Assembly (NCBI GenBank): GCA_012729855.1
Contig: JAAYCI010000091.1
Coordinates: 1 to 58,637, forward strand
DNA: 58,637 nt
Direction: 5' to 3'
Source: Oscillospiraceae bacterium
Lineage (GTDB): Bacteria > Bacillota > Clostridia > Oscillospirales > Ruminococcaceae
Shown here: positions 13,625 to 21,927 of the stretch, piece after piece
Position numbering within the stretch: the stretch's first letter is position 1
Layout of the letters: each line of letters opens with the position of its first letter
The notes under the pieces: model-generated
Databases searched by the model: none
Seen by the model: only the letters and a program-made list of their open reading frames with translations
What the model was told of the DNA's origin: nothing
Program-made: the position numbers and the translations under genes

Positions 13625-15139
13625 ATGACCAACAAAACGTTGAAGCGGCGATTTGCCGTGGCGCTGGCGGCCTACACTCTGCTGGTTTTCTGCCTGTGGT
13701 TTGCCTACCACAGCATTGTGCTGGGGCAGATAGACCGCCAGGCGCGCGAAAACAGCCGGTTCGCGGCAAACGCGCTGCTGTCGCACCTGGACGGCGAGTT
13801 CTCCCGGTTAAAGATACTTTCCTCCGCCATAGCGGGCAGCGAAAGCGTGCAGGGCTTTTTGCAGCAGGCGGATGTAGCAGCCTATTACGAAAGGGCCGGG
13901 GACGCTGCGGAAATCATTGGCAAGATAGCCTACCAGGCCACGGATCTGGACAGCATTGTCACGTTTACCCCCCAAGGGGCCTGGTACCGCTTCACGGGCG
14001 GCATCTCCAATGCCGCCTGCCGGCAGCTTTGGGCGGCGCACAAGCAGGGCACGCTGGCGGCCTACGCCGTGATAGAGCTGGACGGCGTTTGGTTTTTCTG
14101 CCACGCGGCGCCAGTGTATACGGATACTGCCGCAAAACCGGTGGGCACGGTGGTTTTGCTGGATACCCTGCAAAAAACCCTGCGGGCGCTGGAGGGGAAC
14201 GTGTCGGGCATTGATACCGCGGTTATTCTGGATGACACGATCCTGCTCTCCGACAACCCGGCGCTGGAGGGGCAAAACGCACAAACGCTGGTGGGGCAAT
14301 ACGGCGAGGTGACCATGTCACAGGTGTCGGGCACCAATCTCTCGGTGGCCGCCGCGGTAACAAAAGAGGCGCTGAACACGGGCGGGCGTACGTTTCTGGC
14401 GGTGTCTGCAGCTCTGCTGGTGTTTCTGGCCCTCGCCATTGCGCTGCTGTACCGCTTTTTGTCTTCGCGTATGATTGTGCCGCTGCTGACCAAGGCGGAA
14501 AAGATGCAGATGGGCCTGCTTACCACCCAGATAGACGCGCACTTTGTGGTGAACACCATTACCACCATCCAGATATTGAGCGAGAAGGGCGAAAGCGACC
14601 GGGCGGCCCGCCTCTCCGGCGGGCTGGCGGCGCTCATCAAGTGCCAGCACCAGGCGGGGGACAGTGTGAATATCTTTATGGAGCTGGAAATGCTGGAGCA
14701 GTACGCCGAGGTGATGAACGCCCGCCGGGAGAACCGGTACAACGTGGACTTTGAGGTGGACGACCGGCTGGCCGCCTGCCGCATGCCAGGCCAGGTGCTG
14801 CAGCCGGTGGTGGAAAATGCCATGCTGCATGCCTTTGCGGAAAAGCAGGCCGATTGCCGTATCACCATTGGCGGCACGCTTGAAGGCGGCGTGGTGTGTA
14901 TAACCGTTGCCGACAACGGCGCCGGCATGGCGCCCCGTGTGCTGGCGGCATTGCGCGCCAAGCTGGAGGCCGCCGAAAACAGCGATTTCCCCGAGCAGGG
15001 GCTTACGGGTGTGGCGCTGCTCAACATCCAAAAGCGGCTGCGGCTGCGCTATGGCAAACGCGCCGGCCTTATGGTGGAGAGCACCCCGGGCCAGGGCACC
15101 ACGGTGACCCTCTGCTTCCCGGAGGAAGCAGACAGCTAG
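13625..15139 (+). CDS. YesM-like sensor histidine kinase (short, no HAMP seen)
   Basis: A 504-aa membrane kinase. TM1 lies near residues 11-33, an extracellular sensor domain covers about 35-250, and TM2 about 255-275. The His_kinase segment TTQIDAHFVVNTI carries the phospho-acceptor His306, followed by the N-box LQPVVENAMLHAF and the G1 box ADNGAGM of the ATPase domain. HAMP is not evident: the phosphorylation segment begins about 20 residues after TM2. ATG 13625 is preferred over 13604 because of GGGGAAGC in front. It is divergent from the solute-binding protein at 11721 and close to the YesN-like regulator at 8391, which is its likely partner. Confidence 0.88.
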   Translation: MTNKTLKRRFAVALAAYTLLVFCLWFAYHSIVLGQIDRQARENSRFAANALLSHLDGEFSRLKILSSAIAGSESVQGFLQQADVAAYYERAGDAAEIIGKIAYQATDLDSIVTFTPQGAWYRFTGGISNAACRQLWAAHKQGTLAAYAVIELDGVWFFCHAAPVYTDTAAKPVGTVVLLDTLQKTLRALEGNVSGIDTAVILDDTILLSDNPALEGQNAQTLVGQYGEVTMSQVSGTNLSVAAAVTKEALNTGGRTFLAVSAALLVFLALAIALLYRFLSSRMIVPLLTKAEKMQMGLLTTQIDAHFVVNTITTIQILSEKGESDRAARLSGGLAALIKCQHQAGDSVNIFMELEMLEQYAEVMNARRENRYNVDFEVDDRLAACRMPGQVLQPVVENAMLHAFAEKQADCRITIGGTLEGGVVCITVADNGAGMAPRVLAALRAKLEAAENSDFPEQGLTGVALLNIQKRLRLRYGKRAGLMVESTPGQGTTVTLCFPEEADS

Positions 15140-15257
15140 GGACGCGCCCTGGCAAAAAATAGAGGCCTGCCCGGCGTGCCAGCAACTTATCTCGCTCACC
15201 GCGTCGTCGGCAAAGGCGATGCTGCGCGTCTTTATGCACGGCTAAAAACCGTCTCCG

Positions 15258-15279
15258 TTTTGAAACGGTTCCAGTATAA
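15258..15279 (+). repeat. Degenerate copy of the hairpin-string edge
   Basis: These 22 nt match 13567-13588 at 18 positions, including the shared GGTTC-AGTATAA end, and sit in a small hairpin (CCGTTT/AAACGG). Each copy is at one end of the kinase gene. The rest of 15140-15283 holds no gene. Confidence 0.4.
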
Positions 15280-15283
15280 AAGT

Positions 15284-15322
15284 AACCCCCAGCCTGGATG
15301 CTTTCACTTCAGGCTGGGGTTA
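15284..15322. terminator. Terminator after the 2066-aa surface gene (and kinase gene)
   Basis: AACCCC-CAGCCTG pairs with CAGGCTGGGGTT (one bulged C). The minus strand continues into ACTTTT, so it mainly serves the convergent giant gene. Confidence 0.65.
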
Positions 15323-15350
15323 TTGTTGTGGGTATGCTTTTTAAAAGAAC

Positions 15351-18300
15351 CTACTTGGTCACTTTGATTTTTACGCTGGCCTTTTTGCCGTTGGCCGCTT
15401 TCACGGTGATGGTGGCTGTGCCAACCTTCCTGGCCTTCACCACACCCTTGCTGCTCACCGTGGCAATGTCTTTCCGGTTACTGCTCCAGGCAAGCTCGGG
15501 GGTGGCGGTATAGCTGGGGTCATCCAGCGTGACATCGACACTCAGCGTCAGGCTTTTGCCCTGCTTCAGGCTGGCCGCCGCGCCGGTAATTTTGATGCTT
15601 TCCACCGGGGCCACCGCCGTTACGGTTACGGTGGTGGTGGCGGCGCCGGCTTTCACGGTTATTTTGGCGGCGCCCTCGCTTATGGCCGTCAGCTTGCCGG
15701 TGGCGTCCACGGCTACCACGCCGGGCTTGTGGCTCTTCCAGCTTATGGCCGCGCCGGTGGCACTGCCTGGGCTTACCTTGGCTTTCAGCTGGGCGGTGTC
15801 GCCCACCGTCACCGTTTTGCTGCCGCTTACAGCTATCTTGTTCACCTTCACGGCTTTGGCGCTGCTTTTCAGCACCGTTACCTTTATGGTAGCTTGCTGG
15901 CCGTTCTCCGCCGTGGCGGTAATGGTGGCCGTGCTGTTTTTCTTCACGCTCCTGGCCTTGATGACACCCTTCTCGGTTACGGTGGCCACCTTTTCGTTGC
16001 TGCTGGCCCAGGTAAGGCCGGTGGTACTGGTGGTGCCGTTGCTGTAGGTCACCACGGCGCCCAGGGTGGCCTTTTGGTTCTTGGCCAGCCGCAGGGTGGT
16101 TTGCGCCAGCTTTACGCCCGTGATGACCGGCTCCACTGTGATGCTGCACAGCGCCGTATAGCCGCCGTCCGCCGTGGTCACCGTGATGGTGGCGCTGCCG
16201 GCTTTCAGCGCGGTAACCAAACCGGTGGCGTCTACCGCAGCCACGGCGGGGTCGCTGGAGGCCCAGCTGAGCGCCTGGTTGTCGGCGTCCGCCGGCTGCA
16301 CGGTGGCGGCCAGCTGCAGGGTGTCGCCCTCGGCCAGGGTGGCAAACAGCTTGTCCAGCGTTACGCCGGTGGCCAGCACCACGCTGGGGGCGGCCGCCCG
16401 CAGCGTGACAGTGGCCGTCAGGGTGGTGCCGCCCTCCTGGTAGCGCAGGGTCAGCGGCACGTCGCCAGGGGTGTTCAGCAGGGCGCCGGCGGCGGGGGCG
16501 GCGGTATATTCATCGGCGGCCAACGTGCGGCTGCTGCCGTCACTGTAGCGGGCCGCCAGAGAAAGGCCGGCAAGGTCCAGCTTATCGCCCTGGATATAGC
16601 CTGTTTTGGCGGGCGGCACGGCCACCTCCAGGCCGGTGAGCACCACGGCCGCCACCTGCACGGTGAACTGCACGCTCTTTACCACATCCCCTTCCCGGTG
16701 GCTAACCGTTACCTGCACCGCGCCGGGGGTGGTGAGGGCCGCGCCGTTGGCGGGGCTGGCTGTGTACTCGGCGGCGCCCAGCACCCGGCGGCTGCCGTCG
16801 CTGTACAGGGCGGTCGCCACAAGGCCAGACAGATCTAGCAGCTGGCCGGCGTGGTACTGCGTTTTGGCGGGGGCGGCCGTAATCTGCAGCCCGGCCAGTA
16901 CCGCCGCGGTGGGGGTGAGGCCAATGTGGATATCGTCGCGCGGGGGCAGCACGTTGATAACGCCATAGGCGGCGTCCGTGTTGGTGGCATAGGGTGCGTA
17001 GCCTTCGGCGCTCACCAGCACGCGGTATTCACCCTCGGGCACAAACCAGCCGTAGCAGCCCTGGTTGTCGGTGGTTTGGGGGTTGTTTTGGCCAAATTCG
17101 TCAGCCGGCCACATCACCCAGCCGCCGTCCACCAAATATTCCAGCGTGGCGGTGGCGCCCTCAATGCGTTGGCCGGTGGTTTTGTCGTACACAAAGCCGG
17201 AGGGGTCGATGAGCAGCAGCAGCTTACCCACCAGGAAACGGGCGGCGCTGCCGTCCTCAAAGCCAAACTCCAGGTAGATGTTGGCGGTGCCGGAGCCCAT
17301 GTAGGCGCCAGGGGCAAATTGCCCGGCATACACGCCGCCTGCCCGGGTGCTCATGGTGGAGAGGAAGGTGCCGTGGGAGGTCTCCATCACATAGATGGCG
17401 CTGATGACATCGCTGTCGTTCTGCCAGGTGGTGCGCAGGTTGATGGGGTCGCGGCCCGAAAGGTCGTTGTTCACATAGGCGCAGGCCGACACACAGCTGG
17501 AGTTGGTGACCGGCTGGGCCGCAGATACATTAAAGTAGTAGCTGCTCATGTTGATGGACGTCAGCTTGATGGCGTCGGGCACCACATACAGTATGGCGGT
17601 GCTATAGGCCACCGGGTTTCCGCCGCCGTCCTTCAGGGTGGCCAGCAGGGTGTACTGCCCGGGGCTTTTGGCGGCGTTTTGCAGCACCACGCCCTGCACC
17701 TTGAACCACGGCCCCACGCCGGTGGTGGGCAGGCCGGTCAGGGCCTTGCTGGTTTGGGCGGGCTTGCCGTCGGGGTCGGTAACGGCAATGTCGATGCTAT
17801 AGTCTGGCCCGGCGGTGGCCTCGCCGCTGATGGTGAAGGGCAGGCTGTCGGTGCCGTCCAGCCCCACTTGGTGGGGTACCTGCAGGGTAAGGTGGGTGAG
17901 GGAGACGTGGCTTTCACCCACCTGCCAGGTGCTGCCGCCTGCCGTTACCCTGGCGGTGACGGCAAAGCTGTCGCCGGCATAGCCTGCGTCGGCCGTGGCC
18001 CAGAAGCCCAGGGTGTATTCAGTGTCTATGGCAAGGCTGCTTGCCAGTGTGATGGTGTTGCCGCTCAGGGTAGCCGCGGGGCTGGTAATGCTGGCGGGCT
18101 CAATGGTGACGCCGGCCGGCACGGTTACGGTGAGCACGGCGTCCTGCAGGGTGCGGCTGGCGGCGTAGTGCACGTAGGTTTGCACCGTTTTGCCCCGCTG
18201 GGTGTACTGCGGCAGGGCGGCCACCCGCCCCAGCTTCACCGGGGTGCCGGTGCTGGGGCTCAGCGTCAGGGCGCCCACGTCGATGTAGCCGTTTTTCAGC

Positions 18301-21300
18301 AGGGAGGTAAAGGTCTCGGCGCTGTTCATGTTCACCGAGAAGCCGGCATTGTTGTAGCCGTCCTTGCGCACCGTAAAGCTGCTGCGGTGGTAGCGCAGCC
18401 AGTCGGCGTCTATGGTCAGGGCAAAGCTGCCGTCGGCGCGGCTTTGGGCCAGCGGGCTCAGGTAGTAAATGTCGGCGCCGGCCACGTTGTTGCCGGAGGG
18501 GTCGATGACCCTGCCGCGTATCTCGCTGCCGGTGGGCACCGTGGCAAAGGCCAGGTCGTTGCCTGCGCCCGGCTCCAGCCGGTACAATACCGAGGCGGTA
18601 TAGAAGCCGCCGAGGTCGGGCCGCAGCAGCTTGCCGATGCTCTGGCTGTTGATGATATAAACGCCGCGCGTGGCCTGGGTGCCGGTGATGGTGAAGCTGA
18701 ACCAGCCCTGGGCGCTGCAGGTGACAGCCGCCTGGATGACCTTGCCCCAGGTGTCCTGCACCAGGAAGGTGAACCCATCGGCCGGGGTTTTGCTGGTGCC
18801 GTCGTAGGTGCTGATGGTGCCGCTGTAGTCCACCTGGATGTCCGGCTCCATCTCCACCGTTACGGCGTAGGTGGCCGAGGTCAGGGTGTCCTCGGCGGTC
18901 ACGGTTATCTGCACGGGGCTTTCCACCGAGTTGGCAAAGTTCATGGCCCGGCCGCTGGCGGGGCTGGCGGTGGCCAGCGGTGATACGGTGAACTGCGGCG
19001 CCACACTGGCCAGGTTGATGCCGGACATAAAGGGCAGCATCAGCGTAACGGTCTTGGCGCTTTCGTTGATGGTGGCCTGGTGGCCGCCAATGGAAAAGCT
19101 GAGCAGGGCCGCCTCGTGGGAGGCCAGCGCCATCTCAATGTTTGGCGTGGTGAAGCTGGCGCTGGTTTTCAGCTGCTCAAACATGGCGGTGTCCAGGTTC
19201 ACCACAATGTTTTCCACGTCGCGGTAGCCGGCTTTATAGGCTCCAAAAACGGTTTGGGAATTGGCGTGGCGCAGGTACTCCCGCAGGGAGTAAGCCGAGA
19301 CGGGCTCCTCTAAAAGCGCGCCGTCTGCGCCGGTGGTGTGCACGTAGGCGAAGCCGTAGTAAGCGCCGCGCACGGCGGCGTCCGGGATGCCCTGGCCGGT
19401 GCCGGCCTCCACCACCCGGGTTTTCCACAGGTAGGTGCCGGCAAACAGGTGGAAATCGGTGCCTTTGCCCGCCGGCAGGAAGGGCACCCAGGTAACACTG
19501 GCAAAGGGGGTGTAGCTGGTGCCGGGCAGCGGAATGCCGTGCTCGCCCAAAATGCCGCTGTCCTCGCCGCCGCCGGGGGCGTCAAAGGTTTCGGGGCGCA
19601 CGGCCAGGTTCATGGCCTCCACGCCGGGAATGGCGTCGGTGTAAAATTCATAGCGGCCGTTTTCGTCGGTAAGCACGGTGGCAATGGGGTCGCTGTAAGG
19701 GCTGGCGCGGTTCAAGTCGTGCAGCATCACCTTGCGGCCGGCCAGGGTTTGGGTTTGGCCGCCGCTGTAGGTGAATACCTGGCCATAGTAGGCGGGCGCG
19801 CCCTTGCGGGCCACCACAATGTGCCAGGTTCTGGTGGTCACGCCGTCCTCGGCGGTAATGGTCAGTTCTACCGGGGTTTGGGGGGAGGTTTCAAAATCCA
19901 CCGCCACGCCGCTTTGCAGGTTGGCGGTGGCCAGGTGGTGTTTTTCAAATACCGGGGTGAACACCATGGACGCCGTGCCGGCGGGCACCGTGGTGTAGAT
20001 GAGGCTTGCCTCATTGTCTATCACCAGCGCGTCGCTGCCGGCGGGCAGGCCGGTCAGGCTGAAATTGTACAGGGTGGTGTAGGAAACCGCCGGCTGCACA
20101 ATGATGGTGACCATATAGCTTTTGCTCACCAGCCCGTCGGCCGAGGTGACCACGTAGGGTACGGGGCTTGTGAAGTCCTGCGTGCTGACGCCCGACTGCT
20201 GCACCACGCCGTTTACGGTAACCACCGCGCCGTCCGATACCGTAAAAACGGGGGCCACGGCGGTGATGTCGGCGGGGCGGCCGGAGTAGTTGTACCAGGT
20301 TTGTATGGTGCCGGCGTTGTGGTTGGCGCCGGCGTCGTGCAGGTAGCCATTTTTATAAAAGCAAAAGGTCTTGAACATGGCCGGCGATTCCTGCACCTCT
20401 ATGCTGCCCAGGTAGACATAAACCTGCTGTATGGGCTGCCCGGGCTGGTTGCCGCCCGGGGGCACCAGGTACAGCCAGGCGCAGTAGGTGCCGCTGCCGT
20501 CAAAGTAGGGGTTGTTGGTCTGGGCCCACAGGTCGGCCTCATAGGCCGGCCCGTCGCTGTCGTGCAGCTCCTGGAAAGCCAGGTTGACCCCCACGCCAAA
20601 GCTCTGGACGCCCTCCGGCTGGGTGGGGGTTTCCCCTTCGGCGGGGGGCTGCTGGCCGTCGTCCAGCTTATGGAAATAGATGTCGGCATATCCTTCGAAA
20701 GGCTGGGCGGTGGTAATGCGCCCGCTCATGGTCAGGTTATCGCCGGTGCCCATGGTGTAGCTGGTGGAGGACAGGCTGAATTCCTGCACGGTCACCGCGG
20801 TATCGCCCGCGGCGCTCAAATAAAAGGTGGCTACTGTCCAGTAGTTTTCAAAATGCCAGGTGTTGGTGGGGTCCAAAAACACTTCCAGGCAGTATTCGCC
20901 GCTGCGCCATTCGATAAACGTGTCGAAGGGGAAAAAGTGTCGGACAGACTTGAAGCCGTCCTCCTGGAACAACGGGACGGTGGTCTCCCAAACGCGGTGG
21001 CCCTGGGTGGTGGAAAGCACCACGGCCACCGCGTTGGTTTTAACGCCCCATAGCTCGCAGTAAAGCTCAAAGCCGGGGTCCCGGTCGATGGAAGGGTTGG
21101 CCGGGTTCACCCAGGCCTGCCCAATGGGGGACACGCCGGGGTCAACATAGGCTTCGGGCGCCACCGGCGGCGCCTCGGTGGCCGGCATGGAGGCATCGGC
21201 CTCGGGCGGCGCGCCGGCGCCGGAATCTTCCTCCGGGGCAACACTGTCGGCGGGCGGCTCGAGGCCGCTCTCCGGCATTGTGCTGCTGTCGGGCGAAACG

Positions 21301-21551
21301 CCGCTGTCCGGCGCAGCGCTTGTGGCCTCTTCCGGCGCGGGCGTCCCGCTTTCGGGCGCGGTGCTGTCGGCCGGGGGCGGCTCGGCCTCCGGTTGGCTGC
21401 TGTCATTGCCCGTCGCATCCTCCTGCAGGGACACCGAGGTGTCGGATATAACATCCCCCGCTTCAGCCGCCAGGGCCTGCACCGGCAGGGCCGACAGCAT
21501 GATCAATGCGCACAGCAGGATGGCCAGGGATTTTTTCACCGTTTTTTTCAT
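15351..21551 (-). CDS. Giant multidomain secreted surface protein
   Basis: 2066 aa, the largest gene here. Signal peptide 1-28 (PVQALAAEAG) behind RBS AAGGCGG, then a Ser/Pro/Glu-rich stalk to about residue 135. The middle is a run of beta-sandwich units, some resembling DUF5018-type repeats (VTVNGVVQQSG, ITVTAEDGVTTRTWHI, ITVTAEDTLTSATYAV). Carboxypeptidase-regulatory-like folds include GFVYDKTTGQRIEGATATLE near 1445-1535. Two Ser/Asp-rich YSDGS Ig-like domains (Big_3 type, about 1550-1720), one Big_2 domain and the 260-residue Big_2 module shared with the 998-aa protein follow. No LPXTG is seen. Probably a cell-envelope adhesin or polymer-binding protein; ligand unknown. Confidence 0.88.
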   Translation of the reverse strand: MKKTVKKSLAILLCALIMLSALPVQALAAEAGDVISDTSVSLQEDATGNDSSQPEAEPPPADSTAPESGTPAPEEATSAAPDSGVSPDSSTMPESGLEPPADSVAPEEDSGAGAPPEADASMPATEAPPVAPEAYVDPGVSPIGQAWVNPANPSIDRDPGFELYCELWGVKTNAVAVVLSTTQGHRVWETTVPLFQEDGFKSVRHFFPFDTFIEWRSGEYCLEVFLDPTNTWHFENYWTVATFYLSAAGDTAVTVQEFSLSSTSYTMGTGDNLTMSGRITTAQPFEGYADIYFHKLDDGQQPPAEGETPTQPEGVQSFGVGVNLAFQELHDSDGPAYEADLWAQTNNPYFDGSGTYCAWLYLVPPGGNQPGQPIQQVYVYLGSIEVQESPAMFKTFCFYKNGYLHDAGANHNAGTIQTWYNYSGRPADITAVAPVFTVSDGAVVTVNGVVQQSGVSTQDFTSPVPYVVTSADGLVSKSYMVTIIVQPAVSYTTLYNFSLTGLPAGSDALVIDNEASLIYTTVPAGTASMVFTPVFEKHHLATANLQSGVAVDFETSPQTPVELTITAEDGVTTRTWHIVVARKGAPAYYGQVFTYSGGQTQTLAGRKVMLHDLNRASPYSDPIATVLTDENGRYEFYTDAIPGVEAMNLAVRPETFDAPGGGEDSGILGEHGIPLPGTSYTPFASVTWVPFLPAGKGTDFHLFAGTYLWKTRVVEAGTGQGIPDAAVRGAYYGFAYVHTTGADGALLEEPVSAYSLREYLRHANSQTVFGAYKAGYRDVENIVVNLDTAMFEQLKTSASFTTPNIEMALASHEAALLSFSIGGHQATINESAKTVTLMLPFMSGINLASVAPQFTVSPLATASPASGRAMNFANSVESPVQITVTAEDTLTSATYAVTVEMEPDIQVDYSGTISTYDGTSKTPADGFTFLVQDTWGKVIQAAVTCSAQGWFSFTITGTQATRGVYIINSQSIGKLLRPDLGGFYTASVLYRLEPGAGNDLAFATVPTGSEIRGRVIDPSGNNVAGADIYYLSPLAQSRADGSFALTIDADWLRYHRSSFTVRKDGYNNAGFSVNMNSAETFTSLLKNGYIDVGALTLSPSTGTPVKLGRVAALPQYTQRGKTVQTYVHYAASRTLQDAVLTVTVPAGVTIEPASITSPAATLSGNTITLASSLAIDTEYTLGFWATADAGYAGDSFAVTARVTAGGSTWQVGESHVSLTHLTLQVPHQVGLDGTDSLPFTISGEATAGPDYSIDIAVTDPDGKPAQTSKALTGLPTTGVGPWFKVQGVVLQNAAKSPGQYTLLATLKDGGGNPVAYSTAILYVVPDAIKLTSINMSSYYFNVSAAQPVTNSSCVSACAYVNNDLSGRDPINLRTTWQNDSDVISAIYVMETSHGTFLSTMSTRAGGVYAGQFAPGAYMGSGTANIYLEFGFEDGSAARFLVGKLLLLIDPSGFVYDKTTGQRIEGATATLEYLVDGGWVMWPADEFGQNNPQTTDNQGCYGWFVPEGEYRVLVSAEGYAPYATNTDAAYGVINVLPPRDDIHIGLTPTAAVLAGLQITAAPAKTQYHAGQLLDLSGLVATALYSDGSRRVLGAAEYTASPANGAALTTPGAVQVTVSHREGDVVKSVQFTVQVAAVVLTGLEVAVPPAKTGYIQGDKLDLAGLSLAARYSDGSSRTLAADEYTAAPAAGALLNTPGDVPLTLRYQEGGTTLTATVTLRAAAPSVVLATGVTLDKLFATLAEGDTLQLAATVQPADADNQALSWASSDPAVAAVDATGLVTALKAGSATITVTTADGGYTALCSITVEPVITGVKLAQTTLRLAKNQKATLGAVVTYSNGTTSTTGLTWASSNEKVATVTEKGVIKARSVKKNSTATITATAENGQQATIKVTVLKSSAKAVKVNKIAVSGSKTVTVGDTAQLKAKVSPGSATGAAISWKSHKPGVVAVDATGKLTAISEGAAKITVKAGAATTTVTVTAVAPVESIKITGAAASLKQGKSLTLSVDVTLDDPSYTATPELAWSSNRKDIATVSSKGVVKARKVGTATITVKAANGKKASVKIKVTK

Positions 21552-21635
21552 GGCATGAACCGCCTTTCACCGCGTGGTGGGAACCTTGAATATGGCACGT
21601 ACGCTACCCAAATTTAGGGCATACTGCTAGTGCAT

Positions 21636-21663
21636 CGTATAATAAGTGCCGCTGCCGCGGCAA
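21636..21663 (-). promoter_or_regulatory. Possible promoter of the 2066-aa surface gene
   Basis: Minus strand: TTGCCG (21658-21663), 16-nt spacer, TATACG (21636-21641); an overlapping TATTAT is an alternative -10. About 85 nt before the start codon. Confidence 0.4.
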
Positions 21664-21722
21664 TATGCTTTCGGGCCGTTTGAAACCGGGGCACCCGCAC
21701 AAAGCCGGGGCACCCGGGCCCC

Positions 21723-21781
21723 GCCGTTTGCGGCCCGGGCAGCGCCTTTTCGGCGGGTTGCGGCAAAGCTGCCCAAACGGC
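21723..21781. repeat. Two-tier inverted repeat upstream of the SBP-HK-RR operon
   Basis: GCCGTTTG (21723-21730) pairs with CAAACGGC (21774-21781). Directly inside, GGCAGC (21738-21743) pairs with GCTGCC (21768-21773) and GCC with GGC (21744-21754). Just before it lies a short direct repeat, CCGGGGCACCCG, near 21687 and 21704. It ends 36 nt upstream of the operon's -35, so it is either an operator/cruciform or a fossil element. No gene is supported in 21552-21927. Confidence 0.45.
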
Positions 21782-21816
21782 AACAAAATGCAGATACCTC
21801 AGTAAAATTTCTGCGG

Positions 21817-21846
21817 TTGCGTCTTTTGCCCCCCATGCCATATAAT
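21817..21846 (+). promoter_or_regulatory. Promoter of the SBP-HK-RR operon
   Basis: TTGCGT (21817-21822), 18-nt spacer, TATAAT (21841-21846), giving a leader of about 75 nt. Confidence 0.6.
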
Positions 21847-21927
21847 AAAAATGAGTTGTGGGCGTTTATCTTTCCCGGCCATACGGCATATTGTGCTGCG
21901 GCCGGGCCAATAAAGTGGGCGAGGCAT

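Noticed and set aside
16851-18983. 710-codon plus-strand frame opposite the giant surface gene
   Set aside because: Antisense shadow; the sense frame has signal peptide, RBS and Ig-like domains.
21646-21927. N-terminal extension of the solute-binding protein frame
   Set aside because: It runs through the promoter and a large inverted repeat; the lipoprotein signal begins at 21928.
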